Translations under genes and position numbers: made by a program
Shown here: positions 16,420 through 25,772 of the stretch, piece after piece
How positions within the stretch are numbered: the stretch's first letter is position 1
Layout: each line of letters begins with the position of its first letter
The notes under the pieces: generated by a model
What the model was told of the DNA's origin: nothing
The model's input: the letters and a program-made list of their open reading frames with translations, nothing else
Database searches by the model: none
Assembly: GCF_000367365.1 (NCBI RefSeq)
Contig: NZ_BARF01000050.1
Span: forward strand, 62,001 to 126,000
Direction: 5' to 3'
From: Streptomyces prunicolor NBRC 13075
GTDB lineage: Bacteria; Actinomycetota; Actinomycetes; Streptomycetales; Streptomycetaceae
DNA: 64,000 nt

Positions 16420-19400
16420 CACGACCACCACCCAGGACGCGGCGCCCGAGACCGAGGCGCCCCAGCAGACGGGGCGCCGACTGCGCCTGCCGGGAAGGAG
16501 CAAGTCCCCCGGCGGCAGCCCGCTGTTCCGCAACGCCTACGCCCTGATGCTCAACACCGGGATCTCCGCGGTGCTGGGGCTGGGCTACTGGCTGATCGCC
16601 GCCCACTACTACTCCCCGTCCGCGGTCGGCCAGGGTTCGGCGGCGATCGCCGCGATGAAGCTGCTGGCCGGGCTCACGGCGGTCACGCTCACCGGCGCCC
16701 TGGCCCGCTTCATCCCGGTCGCCGGACGCGCCACCGGGCGCCTCATCTTCCGTACATACGCGGGCAGTTCGATCGTCGTCGCGTGCGGGGCCGGGATCTT
16801 CCTGCTGACGCTGGACGACTGGGGACCCTCGTACCGCTTCCTGCACGGGCCGATCCCCGCGCTCGGCTTCGTCGTCGCGGTCGTCGCCTGGAACGTGCTC
16901 ACACTCCAGGACGGGGTACTGACCGGGCTGCGCAACGCGCCCTGGGTGCCGGTGGGCAACACGGTGTTCTCCGCGGTGAAGTTGGCGCTGCTCGTCGCGC
17001 TGGCGTCGGTGCTCGCCGCGAGCGGTGTCTTCGTGTCCTGGGTCGCCGCGATCGCGTTCTCCGTGGTGCCGCTCGGCTGGCTGGTGTTCCGGCGGCTGGT
17101 GCCCCGGCACATCAAGGCGACCGAGGAGCACGCGAAGCCGCCGACTCTGCGGGAGATCGGCAGGTTCCTCGCCGGGGACTACACCGGCTCGCTGTTCTCG
17201 CTCGCCGTGGTCTATCTCGTGCCGGTGATCATCGCCTCGCAGGTCAGCTCCGAGGACAACGCGTACTTCTACATCACCACGACGATAGGCGGCACGGTCA
17301 ACCTGCTCGCCATCAACATGGGCGCCTCGCTGACCGTCGAGGGCTCCCACGATCCGGCACGCCTGGCCGCCAACACCCGTGCGGCGATCAAGCGGATGGC
17401 CCGGATCATGCTGCCGATCTGCGGGCTGCTGTTCATCGGAGCGCCGTGGATCCTGGGCGTGTTCGGCGCGGGCTACGCGGACGCGGCGACGCCGCTGCTG
17501 CGCTGGTTCGCGGTGGGCGCGCTGCTGCGGGTCCTCATGGAGACGTACTTCGCGGTGCTGCGCGCGCAGAGCCGTACCGGTGGACTCGCCTGGCTGCAGG
17601 GCCTGTTGTGCGTCCTGGTGCTCGGTCTGACGCTGCTGCTGCTGCCCCGCATGGGCCTGACCGGCGCGGGCGTCGCCGAGATCTCCAGCCTCGCGGTGAT
17701 CGTGGCGATCGCCGCGCCCAAGCTGTTCAAGACGCTCCGGGCGGCGCCGGCCGCGGAGTTGCCCGAGGACGCGGCACCGGACGGCGACCTCGCCGACCTG
17801 GGCGCGCGCGAGGTCCCGGCCACCGCATCGCGCCGTCGTGGCCCGGCCTGGGCGCTCGACTCCGACACCCTCGCGCTCGGCATCCACGTCGACTTCGACC
17901 ACCTGGAACGCCGGCCCGACGTACGCCCGGGCCCCGGCACCCCGCCCACCGGCACGCCCATCGTGTCCGGCGAGCAGCGGCCGACCTGGGCGCTCGGCAT
18001 CAAGCGGTCCGAGATCGTGGGCCTCCCGGTGGAGGAACGGGAACCCGGTTCGGAGTCCTCGGTGAGCCCGTCCGCCGAACCGGAGGTGGACGCGCCGTTC
18101 GAGCCCGCCAACGGCTCCGACCGGGTGGTCGTACCGGAGGAATCGCTCGTACGGGAACAGGCCCGGGAGGACGCGGCGGCGAAGGAGCGGAAGGCGCAGG
18201 AGTCCGAAGTGCCGCCGCCCGCACGGCCGTTGTCCCTGCGTGAGCGTCTGATGCCCACGCGCCCCGGTGTCGTCCTCGGCTGTCTGCTGGTCGCCGCGCT
18301 GCTCCTGTACTGGGTGCCCGCGGCGCGGCTCGGCGAGTCCGACCTGGACCGCATGGGCGGGCTGGGCCTGATCTCGGTGCTGCCGCTGCCCACGCTGGTC
18401 GGCGCCGCGCTGTTGATCGTGGTATTCGCCGCGCTGCTGTGGCTGGGCCGCGAGCACAAGGCGCTGCTGCTGATCACCCTGCTCGCGACGGTGGTCTCGC
18501 TGCACGCGCTGCCCGCGGTGATCGAGCCCGAGCCGCGTTTCCCGACGGCGTGGCAGCACCTCGGGTTCATCGACTACATCGACCGCACCGGGTCGGCCGT
18601 ACCCGACCTGGACGCGCGCTGGAGCTGGCCGGGCTTCTTCGCGGTGGCCGCGTTCGTCGGCAAGGCGTGCGGGATCACCGACTGGACCGAGGTCATCCGC
18701 TGGTGGCCCACTGCCATCCAACTCGCCTATCTGGCACCGATGTTCCTGCTCGTGCGCTCGCTGCGGGCGAGCTGGCGGGCGAAGTGGACCGGCATCTGGA
18801 TCTTCGTGCTCAGCGGCTGGGTCGGCCAGGACTACTTCTCCCCGCAGGGCTTCACGTTCCTCCTCTATCTGGCCTTCGTGGCGATCCTGTTGGTCTGGTT
18901 CCGGGCACCGCACGTCCTGTGGACGAGGATCCGGCCCGGCGAGGCGGAGGTCGAACCCACCGACCGGCGCCAACAGGCCGTCCTGCTCCTGGTGTTGATC
19001 GGTCTGTTCGCGGCGAGCGTCCCGGCCCACCAGCTCACGCCGTTCGTGATGCTGGGCGTGCTCACGGTCCTTGTCCTGATCGGCCGCTCCGAACTCCGCG
19101 GCCTGCCCATCCTGTTCGGGGTGCTGGTCGCGGTCTGGCTCGGCTTCATGGCGGAGCCGTACTGGTCCGGACACTTCAACGACCTGTTCGGCGGGGTCGG
19201 CGGCGTCGGCAGCAATGTCTCGACCTCCGTCTCCGGCCGTATCCAGGGCGGCAGTTCGACCCACAAGCTGGTCCTCTACACCCGCGTCCTGCTGGCCGGC
19301 GGCGTCATGGCCTTCGCCTGCTGGGGCTGGTGGCGCCGCCGCGACCACAAGTACCGCGAACGCTCCCTGCTCGTCCTCACCTTCGTCCCGTTCCTGGGCT

Positions 19401-20263
19401 TCGGCATGCAGTCCTACGGCGGCGAGATGGCGCTGCGCGTCTTCATGTTCGCGGTGCCGGGCGCGGCCCTGCTCGCGGGCCTCGCCCTCTTCCCGCGCAC
19501 CGGCGCCACCGCCAAGGAGCGCGAGAAGGACCGGATGAGCCTCGCCCCGCTGGCCGCCCTGCTCGCCGGGCTGCTGCTCATGAGCGGCTTCCTGGTGGCC
19601 CGTTGGGGCAACGAGGGCTTCGAACGGGTGCGGCCCGGCGAGGTCGCCGCCATGAACTACGTGTACGCCCACGACAAGCCGACGGTACGGCTGCTGTGGC
19701 TGAGCGACGACACGGTCAACGACGTGACGCCGGCGATGCCGTGGGGCGCGAAGGACATGGAGCGGGTCAACTACGTTCCCACGCTGGCCCCTTCGGACCC
19801 CGTACTGGTGTCCGGTCTGGTCAAGGCGCTCAAGGACGCGGGCCCGAACTCGTATCTGATGCTCAACAAGAGCCAGGTCGTCTCGCTCCAGCTGGACGCG
19901 GGCTACTCGGCGGCCTGGGAGTCCCGGCTCATCCAGAACCTGGACAACCGGCAGGAGTTGAAGAAGGTCCTCGTCAACGCCGACGTGACCATGTACGCGC
20001 TGCGCGAGCAGCCGCCCGGCGCGGTCCCCAAGCCCGATCCCGGGCCGATCGGACCGCAGATCACCTGGACGCCGTGGTCGGTGGTCGGCGCGCTCGCCGC
20101 GCTCGCCCTGATCCTGATGCTGACGGCCCGCGAGGTCGTCCGGGTCGCGGTGCGGCCGAGTGTGCGTCAACTGCGATGGATGCAGAGCAGTTTCTGGTTC
20201 TCACTGCCCCTGCTGGCGGTGGTGCTGGCCTCGCTGGTGCAGCGGTTCCTGACGATGAAGTGA
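16412..20263 (+). CDS. Flippase-like / polytopic membrane fusion protein
   Basis: A 1283-residue membrane protein in two parts. Residues about 40-450 resemble MATE/Wzx-type polysaccharide flippases (oligosaccharide export), starting NAYALMLNTGISAVLGLGYW and with some 12-14 membrane segments. A hydrophilic region (about 450-605) follows, with a repeated motif: ALDSDTLALGIHVDF and WALGIKRSEIVG. Residues about 610-1283 form a second polytopic domain with 12 or more segments and a large outer loop near 1100-1230, in the style of GT-C glycosyltransferases or polymerases (FRAPHVLWTR, HQLTPFVMLG). The GTG at 16412 overlaps the deacetylase stop. It probably exports and extends the glycan built by its neighbours. 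Confidence 0.8.
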   Translation: MSDTTTTQDAAPETEAPQQTGRRLRLPGRSKSPGGSPLFRNAYALMLNTGISAVLGLGYWLIAAHYYSPSAVGQGSAAIAAMKLLAGLTAVTLTGALARFIPVAGRATGRLIFRTYAGSSIVVACGAGIFLLTLDDWGPSYRFLHGPIPALGFVVAVVAWNVLTLQDGVLTGLRNAPWVPVGNTVFSAVKLALLVALASVLAASGVFVSWVAAIAFSVVPLGWLVFRRLVPRHIKATEEHAKPPTLREIGRFLAGDYTGSLFSLAVVYLVPVIIASQVSSEDNAYFYITTTIGGTVNLLAINMGASLTVEGSHDPARLAANTRAAIKRMARIMLPICGLLFIGAPWILGVFGAGYADAATPLLRWFAVGALLRVLMETYFAVLRAQSRTGGLAWLQGLLCVLVLGLTLLLLPRMGLTGAGVAEISSLAVIVAIAAPKLFKTLRAAPAAELPEDAAPDGDLADLGAREVPATASRRRGPAWALDSDTLALGIHVDFDHLERRPDVRPGPGTPPTGTPIVSGEQRPTWALGIKRSEIVGLPVEEREPGSESSVSPSAEPEVDAPFEPANGSDRVVVPEESLVREQAREDAAAKERKAQESEVPPPARPLSLRERLMPTRPGVVLGCLLVAALLLYWVPAARLGESDLDRMGGLGLISVLPLPTLVGAALLIVVFAALLWLGREHKALLLITLLATVVSLHALPAVIEPEPRFPTAWQHLGFIDYIDRTGSAVPDLDARWSWPGFFAVAAFVGKACGITDWTEVIRWWPTAIQLAYLAPMFLLVRSLRASWRAKWTGIWIFVLSGWVGQDYFSPQGFTFLLYLAFVAILLVWFRAPHVLWTRIRPGEAEVEPTDRRQQAVLLLVLIGLFAASVPAHQLTPFVMLGVLTVLVLIGRSELRGLPILFGVLVAVWLGFMAEPYWSGHFNDLFGGVGGVGSNVSTSVSGRIQGGSSTHKLVLYTRVLLAGGVMAFACWGWWRRRDHKYRERSLLVLTFVPFLGFGMQSYGGEMALRVFMFAVPGAALLAGLALFPRTGATAKEREKDRMSLAPLAALLAGLLLMSGFLVARWGNEGFERVRPGEVAAMNYVYAHDKPTVRLLWLSDDTVNDVTPAMPWGAKDMERVNYVPTLAPSDPVLVSGLVKALKDAGPNSYLMLNKSQVVSLQLDAGYSAAWESRLIQNLDNRQELKKVLVNADVTMYALREQPPGAVPKPDPGPIGPQITWTPWSVVGALAALALILMLTAREVVRVAVRPSVRQLRWMQSSFWFSLPLLAVVLASLVQRFLTMK

Positions 20264-20289
20264 CCGTGCGGCAGCGGAGTTCCGGGGTT

Positions 20290-20334
20290 CTACGGGGTCA
20301 AGTGGCTTATCGCGTAAGCCACTTGACCCCGTAG
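20290..20334. terminator. Long perfect hairpin, bidirectional terminator
   Basis: Arm 20290-20309 (CTACGGGGTCAAGTGGCTTA) is the exact reverse complement of 20315-20334, with a five-base loop. The structure contains the last codons and the TAA of the minus-strand glycosidase and lies 27 bases after the stop of the flippase gene, so it can terminate both. Confidence 0.85.
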
Positions 20335-21722
20335 GCCGCCATGTCGAACCCCTTGCCGTCGACCTTCGCGCTGATCTGCCGGTCCAGGGTGTTCACGACC
20401 AGGATCGTCTTGTCGGTGGCGAGGACCCGAACGTTGGGCACGTCGTCGGCGGCGACCGACACGGTCTCGTACGTCGTGCCCGGCCCGAAGGCCGCGTCGA
20501 AGCGGGAGACCAGGTCGTACATGGGGAGTTGCTTCCCGCCGTCGGAGCTGTCGGTCGGCGTCCACAGGCAGCCCGCGCACTCCGTGCCCTTCTCCTCCTC
20601 CGGGTTCCAGTAGAAGGCGGAGGTGGCGCCGCCCTTGGCCATGGCGATCATGCCGGTGGCCTGGACGGCGACACGGTGGGTCTCGGACCAGCCCTTGCGG
20701 TCGTCGTTGCCGTCGGCGGGCTCTACGTAGTACTCGGCCCACCACAGCGGCAGATCGTGCGTCTGCTCACGGACCCACTTGCTGACAGCGGTGAGTTTGT
20801 CGGTGGCCCCGAACTCGTTCGGCAGCAGGTCGTCGTCGTTGGTGTAGCTGGAGCCGTCGACGACCACGAAGTCCGCGCCGACCTTGTTCTTGTTCCAGTA
20901 GTCGAAGGCGTCGATGATCCGCTGGTCCATCGCGCCCCAACTGCCCTTGAAGGTGCTGGAGGCGTTCGCGTCGCGCGGGTCCACGCTGTCCATCACGAGG
21001 TACGGACCGCCGACCATGATCTTCGGGTTGACCTTCTTCAGCGCCTTGTAGACCAGGTTGTAGAGCTGGGTGTAACCCTCGTAGTCCCAGCGCTGTTCGG
21101 CGTCGTTCCAGAAGCCCTTGAACTCGTTCCACACGATGAAGTGGGTGACGTCCGGATACCGCTTGGCGACCGTCGCGGCGAGCGCCGCGTAGTCCGCGTA
21201 GTGCTCGGGCTTCGGCGCCGTCTCCAACGAGGCCTGGCTCCAATTGGTGTTGTCGACACCGGACTTGCCGCCCTTCATCCAGTCCGGGGAGCAGCACAAA
21301 GTGATGACGGGGGTGCCGCCCGACTTGCGCATGAAGTCGACGCGGCGGTCCAGGGCGCCGAAGTCGTAACGCCCCTTCACCGGCTCGGGGTTGTCGGCGC
21401 CCCAGCCCATGATGGCCTGGTCCTGCGGAAGTTGGGACTTCGCCAGCAGCCCCTCGACGCGCTCGGTCGCGGTGTCGCTGCCCTCGTCGGCGCTGTACTG
21501 GGTGTGGGTGAAGCCCCAGCCGACCTCCGGCCGGTCCTCGTCGGGCGGGCTCGCCGGAGTGCCGTGCACCTTGTCGCCGTCGCGCGAGGTGCCCGTGGTG
21601 CTGCCGCCGCCGGGCAGCGTGTTGATCAGGGTCACGATCAGGGCCAGTGCGGCCACACCCACGCCGAGCAGCGCGGTGAGCCGCCACCGCAGTGCCCCCG
21701 AATTCCACCCATGACGTCCCAT
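20307..21722 (-). CDS. GH39-like glycoside hydrolase, membrane anchored
   Basis: Predicted glycosidase of 471 residues (GH39 / beta-xylosidase-like clan A fold). One membrane segment near the start (LLGVGVAALALIVTLINTLP) makes it a type II membrane or secreted protein. The TIM barrel has WNEFKGFW (Glu as proposed acid/base, about residue 193) and LPLWWAEYYVEP (Glu as proposed nucleophile, about residue 324), plus VGWGFTHTQYS at the barrel start. The ATG at 21722 sits before MGRHGWNSGALRWRL; upstream in-frame residues look like non-coding sequence. It converges on the polysaccharide operon and may trim or release the glycan made there. Confidence 0.8.
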   Translation of the reverse strand: MGRHGWNSGALRWRLTALLGVGVAALALIVTLINTLPGGGSTTGTSRDGDKVHGTPASPPDEDRPEVGWGFTHTQYSADEGSDTATERVEGLLAKSQLPQDQAIMGWGADNPEPVKGRYDFGALDRRVDFMRKSGGTPVITLCCSPDWMKGGKSGVDNTNWSQASLETAPKPEHYADYAALAATVAKRYPDVTHFIVWNEFKGFWNDAEQRWDYEGYTQLYNLVYKALKKVNPKIMVGGPYLVMDSVDPRDANASSTFKGSWGAMDQRIIDAFDYWNKNKVGADFVVVDGSSYTNDDDLLPNEFGATDKLTAVSKWVREQTHDLPLWWAEYYVEPADGNDDRKGWSETHRVAVQATGMIAMAKGGATSAFYWNPEEEKGTECAGCLWTPTDSSDGGKQLPMYDLVSRFDAAFGPGTTYETVSVAADDVPNVRVLATDKTILVVNTLDRQISAKVDGKGFDMAAYGVKWLTR

Positions 21723-21919
21723 CAAGGGCAACAGTAACGTCGGTTCCGGGCGGTGGGGCAGGTCTCCGCGTGCACAGCCTTGTAACAGGAAGGAGGGGAC
21801 ACGCGGCGGACACAAGCAGGACACATCGGATGCATCGGGCGCACCTGACGGAGCCGACACTCGGGGGCGCACTGCGGAAAGCGGGTGCACGGGGCGTCCG
21901 TGTGCCGGATCATGGCCCC

Positions 21920-23014
21920 ATGTCCGCTAACCCACACGACGCTCTGCCGATCAGGCTCAACGTCGACGACTCCGACTCCCCGTCCGACGTCGTCGACGCG
22001 CTGTTCCTCGGCCGCTTCGCGACGGGCGAGCAGCCGTACTCGCACGCGGCGAACATCGACCGCGTACGGTCCGGGGCGACCCTGCTCCCGCCGGGCGCCC
22101 GTGTGCTGCGCGCCGCCCGCGACGACGACCGCAGCGCGACGCTGGCCGAGGGCGACGGCTGGACCCTGCTGATCTCCCGCTGGAACCGGGGCGCCGACGT
22201 CACGGTCACGGCGACGACCGAGGAGCTCGCCGAGAAGGTCCTCGACCAGGCGACCGACGGCGCGGCCGACGAGCCCGAACCGCAGCCGGAGAACGTGACG
22301 ATGGGGTTCTGGTACGTCTCCCCCAGGCGCGGCCCGCACCGGACGACCCGGCAGATCTCGGCGGGCACATGGGACGAGGTGCGCGCCAATTACACGCGTC
22401 CGGTGGCCGATGCGATGGACACCCTGATGAAGACGACCCCGGAGGACATCGCGGGCCGGCTGCTGTTGCTGCACGGCCCGCCGGGCACCGGCAAGACCTC
22501 GGCGCTGCGCACGCTGGCCCGTTCCTGGCGGGACTGGTGCCAGGTGGACTGTGTGCTGGACCCGGAGCGGCTGTTCAGCGACGTCGGCTATCTGATGGAC
22601 ATCGCGATCGGTGAGGACGACACGACAGGGAAAGGGCGTTGGCGGCTCCTCCTCCTTGAGGACTGCGACGAGTTGATCCGCGGCGAGGCGAAGCACACGG
22701 CGGGCCAGGCCCTGTCCCGCCTCCTGAACCTCACGGACGGCCTCCTCGGTCAGGGCCGCAACGTCCTGGTGGGCGTCACCACCAACGAGGACCTGGAGCG
22801 CCTCCACCCCGCCGTGGTCCGCCCCGGCCGCTGCCTGGCCCGTATCGAGGTCGGCGCGCTCACCCGCAAGGAGGCGGTGGACTGGCTCGGCACGGAGGAG
22901 GGCGTGGGCCGCGAGGGCGCGACCCTGGCGGAGCTGTACGCGCTGCGCCGGGGCACCCAGCCGACGTCGGTACCGGACCAACGGGAGGGCGCGGACGCGG
23001 GGTTGTACTTGTGA
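21920..23014 (+). CDS. AAA family ATPase with DUF5925
   Basis: Protein of 364 residues. The N-terminal about 150 residues match the DUF5925 type (VDDSDSPSDVVDALFLGRFA). An AAA ATPase domain follows, with Walker A GPPGTGKTSALR (about residues 188-199) and Walker B RLLLLEDCDELI (about 239-250), then VTTNEDLERLHPAVVRPGRC (sensor 1 to arginine-finger region). The ATG at 21920 comes just before conserved sequence; the in-frame upstream extension does not. The role is unknown. It stands alone with no obvious operon partner. Confidence 0.85.
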   Translation: MSANPHDALPIRLNVDDSDSPSDVVDALFLGRFATGEQPYSHAANIDRVRSGATLLPPGARVLRAARDDDRSATLAEGDGWTLLISRWNRGADVTVTATTEELAEKVLDQATDGAADEPEPQPENVTMGFWYVSPRRGPHRTTRQISAGTWDEVRANYTRPVADAMDTLMKTTPEDIAGRLLLLHGPPGTGKTSALRTLARSWRDWCQVDCVLDPERLFSDVGYLMDIAIGEDDTTGKGRWRLLLLEDCDELIRGEAKHTAGQALSRLLNLTDGLLGQGRNVLVGVTTNEDLERLHPAVVRPGRCLARIEVGALTRKEAVDWLGTEEGVGREGATLAELYALRRGTQPTSVPDQREGADAGLYL

Positions 23015-23133
23015 CGCCACCGGCTGCGCTACGCCTCCTAGCCCGCCGGCAACCCATCCAATACGGCTGCCATTCATTTCCGCCGCAGCGGCGCTCAGCC
23101 GCAACGGCGCACAACGGCGGTGCCGAACTCCCC

Positions 23134-23505
23134 TCACCCCTCCCCGTAAGCCGCCCGCAGGGCATCCCGCACAGCCGCCACCGCATCCCCCTCCGCAAGC
23201 CCCAACCGCCGCGCCTTCTCCGCATATGCCTGCGCAGCCAACGACGCTTCACGCTCAGCCGCCGAGCCCGCGGCAGCGACAAACGTTCCGTTGCGTCCGC
23301 GCGTCTCGATCACTCCGTCCGCCTCCAGGGCCCGGTACGCCTTGGCGACGGTGTTGGCGGCGAGGCCGAGCGACTCGGCCAGCCCTCGTACGGTGGGCAG
23401 CCTGTAGCCGACCGGCAGTGCTCCGGACCGGGCCTGCTTCGAGATCTGGGCGCGGATCTGCTCGTACGGCGCCGCACTGTCATCGATGTGGATCTTCAAA
23501 GTCAC
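23134..23505 (-). CDS. GntR family regulator (YtrA-like)
   Basis: DNA-binding repressor of 123 residues. The winged helix is seen in YEQIRAQISKQARSGALPVG, LPTVRGLAESLGLAANTVAK and AYRALEADGVIETRGRNGTF. The C-terminal part is short (about 50 residues), as in the YtrA subgroup, without a full effector domain. The GTG at 23505 gives the usual family start (VTLKIHIDDSAAPYEQI). It faces the GNAT gene across a 71-base gap and may control it or itself. Confidence 0.88.
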   Translation of the reverse strand: MTLKIHIDDSAAPYEQIRAQISKQARSGALPVGYRLPTVRGLAESLGLAANTVAKAYRALEADGVIETRGRNGTFVAAAGSAAEREASLAAQAYAEKARRLGLAEGDAVAAVRDALRAAYGEG

Positions 23506-23576
23506 GGCCCGATTGTCCCGCACTCCCCGGAAAATGAGAGGCACTCCGGCTCGGCTCCGCCGTAGCGTGCGACCCC

Positions 23577-24506
23577 ATGACCGTGATCGTGCGCGACCTT
23601 CGCCCCGACGTCCGAGCCGACCTGGACAGCTTCGTCCAGGTCCGCCGCGTCGTCCTGCCCTTCATGGTGTTCACCCCGGAGTCCGTCGCCTTCGACATCG
23701 CCCACGCCCATCCGGAGGCCGCGCTGCGCAGGCTGGTCGCGGAGGAGGACGGCGAGATCATCGGCACGGCCCAGGTGGGCATCGCCTACGACAGCCCGGA
23801 GCCGGGCCAGGGCTTCGTCAACGTGCATGTGCACCCGGAGCACACCCGCCGGGGCGCGGGCGGACTCCTGGTCCGCACCGCCGAGGAACACCTGGCCGGC
23901 GCGAACGCCACCCGGCTCCACGCCTGGGTCCTGGACGACCCGGCCAACCGCGCCATCGCCGAACACTTCGGCTATACGGCGAGCCGTTCCGCGCGCTTCC
24001 TCCGCCTGGACCTGACGCACGGCACGCTGCCCCCGCTCCAGGATCCACCGCCGGACGTGGAGATCCGCCCGGGCTCGGACTTCGCCGCCGACCCGCGCCC
24101 CCTGTTCGCCCTGGACGCGGAGGCGTCGCGGGACGAACCCAGCGACATCGACACCGAGTTCAGCGACTACGAGGCCTGGCTGGACGAGACCTGGCGACAC
24201 CCCCTGTTCAGCGCCGAGTTGACGTCCGTGGCCGTCGTCGACGGACGCCCGGCGGCCTTCAGCGCGGTCCGCGCGGACGGCGGCACGCGCTACTTCACCG
24301 CCATGACCGGCACCGCCCGCGCCCATCGCGGCCGGGGCCTCGCCAAGCTCGCCAAGAACGACTCCCTGCACCGCGCCCGCGCCGCCGGATACAAGGAGGC
24401 GTTCACGGGCAACGACGCCGGCAACGAGCCGATGCTCGCGATCAACAGATGGTTCGGCTACGAAATCTGCGCCGCGGAGGTGCGCTATGTCCGTGAACTC
24501 ACCTGA
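23577..24506 (+). CDS. Double-domain GNAT acetyltransferase
   Basis: Protein of 309 residues with two GNAT folds. The first has the acetyl-CoA loop region VHPEHTRRGAGGLLVRTAEE (about residues 85-104); the second shows TARAHRGRGLAKLAKNDSLH (about 243-262) and NEPMLAINRWFGYE, which is typical of mycothiol-synthase-like and other tandem GNAT proteins in actinomycetes. The substrate is unknown. It overlaps the DUF402 gene by 20 bases. Confidence 0.88.
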   Translation: MTVIVRDLRPDVRADLDSFVQVRRVVLPFMVFTPESVAFDIAHAHPEAALRRLVAEEDGEIIGTAQVGIAYDSPEPGQGFVNVHVHPEHTRRGAGGLLVRTAEEHLAGANATRLHAWVLDDPANRAIAEHFGYTASRSARFLRLDLTHGTLPPLQDPPPDVEIRPGSDFAADPRPLFALDAEASRDEPSDIDTEFSDYEAWLDETWRHPLFSAELTSVAVVDGRPAAFSAVRADGGTRYFTAMTGTARAHRGRGLAKLAKNDSLHRARAAGYKEAFTGNDAGNEPMLAINRWFGYEICAAEVRYVRELT

Positions 24507-24987
24507 TCCCACCCGCCAGTTGGACGTCGTCCTCGTCAAGGCGGGCCGTACGAAGATCCGTTACGCGGCGGAACTGCTCTTCGACGACGGCGTCCGCCTC
24601 GCCGTCCGCGCCCCGTGGGCCGGTGACGGCGTCCGCGACTTCGGCTTCGTCCGGTTCGAGCGAGGCGACGTGTTCACCGAGTACTACTGGCGGGACCGGT
24701 GGTACGCGGTGAAGGAAGTCCGGGACAGCGCCGGGCAATTGAAGGGCTGGTACTGCGACATCACCCGCCCCCCCACGCTCTCCGGCGCCGAACTCGTCGT
24801 AGAGGACCTCGATCTGGACCTGTGGGTCTCCGCCGACGGGAGCGACGTACTGCGGCTGGACGAGGACGAGTTCGAGGAGAGCGGGCTGGCCGGGTCGGAC
24901 CCCACGGCCGCGGCGGCAGCCGTGGGGGCGCTCGACGAGTTGGAGAGGCTGGCCCGTGCGGGCGGGTTCGACGCGCTGCTGGCATGA
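24487..24987 (+). CDS. DUF402 domain protein
   Basis: Protein of 166 residues in the DUF402 (FomD-like) family, some members of which are nucleotide diphosphate hydrolases. The core is VRFERGDVFTEYYWRDRWYA, then LKGWYCDITRPP and VVEDLDLDLWVSADG, with conserved Tyr, Asp and Glu residues that bind metal in relatives. It overlaps the GNAT gene by 20 bases, so they are probably one operon, but no shared pathway is evident. Confidence 0.85.
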   Translation: MSVNSPDPTRQLDVVLVKAGRTKIRYAAELLFDDGVRLAVRAPWAGDGVRDFGFVRFERGDVFTEYYWRDRWYAVKEVRDSAGQLKGWYCDITRPPTLSGAELVVEDLDLDLWVSADGSDVLRLDEDEFEESGLAGSDPTAAAAAVGALDELERLARAGGFDALLA

Positions 24988-25027
24988 CGTCCGGCGCGCT
25001 GTCGGTGTGACGGCGGGGCGGGCCGGG

Positions 25028-25636
25028 CTACGGCACGGCCACCACCGCGTACCGCTCGTCATCCACGGCCCTGCCCCACAGCAGCGGGTCGTCCGAGAGC
25101 CGCTCCACCCGCACGTGCCCGGCGTCGGACACCAGGGGTGCCAGGAGCTCCGTGAGACGGTCCGCGGGTATACCGGCCGGGCTGACCGTGCCCCACACAC
25201 CCTCGACCAGCACGAGCCGCCCGCCGGGGCGCAGCAGCCCGCGCCAGTGCCGCAGGACCCGGGCCGGGTCGGGCAGGCTCCACAGCACATGCCGTACGAG
25301 GACGACGTCGAAGCGCTGCTCGCCCACCGGCGGCGCCGCCGCGTCACCGATGAGGAACGCCGCGTCACGGCCGGCCAGCTTCGCGCGGGCGAGGTCGATC
25401 ATCGCCGGGGAGAGGTCGACGCCGGTGACGTGGTGCCCCTGCTCGGCCGCGAGGAGCGAGAGGCTGCCGGTGCCGCAGCCGAGGTCGAGGATGTCGGCGG
25501 GGCCGGCGGGCAGCCAGCCGCGCAGCCGGTCGGCCCAGGCCCGCCGGATCTCCGGGTCGCGCAGGCCGTGATCAGGCTCTTCGTCGAAGGCGGCGGCCTC
25601 CGCGTCCCAGTCGTAGTTCGCTACAGGTTCACTCAT
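25028..25636 (-). CDS. Class I SAM-dependent methyltransferase
   Basis: Small methyltransferase of 202 residues (Methyltransf_11/25 type). SAM-binding motif I is ILDLGCGTGSLSLLAAEQG (about residues 49-67), motif II VTGVDLSPAMIDLARAK, and FDVVLVRHVLWSL follows. The ATG at 25636 starts MSEPVANYDWDAEAAAFDEE, usual for this subfamily; the longer in-frame extension is not conserved-looking. The substrate is unknown. It converges on the DUF402 gene with a short gap. Confidence 0.88.
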   Translation of the reverse strand: MSEPVANYDWDAEAAAFDEEPDHGLRDPEIRRAWADRLRGWLPAGPADILDLGCGTGSLSLLAAEQGHHVTGVDLSPAMIDLARAKLAGRDAAFLIGDAAAPPVGEQRFDVVLVRHVLWSLPDPARVLRHWRGLLRPGGRLVLVEGVWGTVSPAGIPADRLTELLAPLVSDAGHVRVERLSDDPLLWGRAVDDERYAVVAVP

Positions 25637-25772
25637 GCGCCCAGCGTGACACCCGCCACTGACAGTCCCATCGTGACAGCGACCACAGACAGATCCCCGC
25701 CGATGAGTCACCCTCCCGGGAACGGTCCACCCCGCGAGAACACGAACCCCGGGTGGACACAAGGAGGCAGCC

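Noticed and set aside
16349..20170. A 1273-codon open frame on the minus strand opposite the flippase fusion
   Set aside because: It is rich in Arg, Gln, His and Gly with no domain signs, and arises because G+C-rich third positions remove stops on the opposite strand. The plus strand has clear membrane segments and codon bias.
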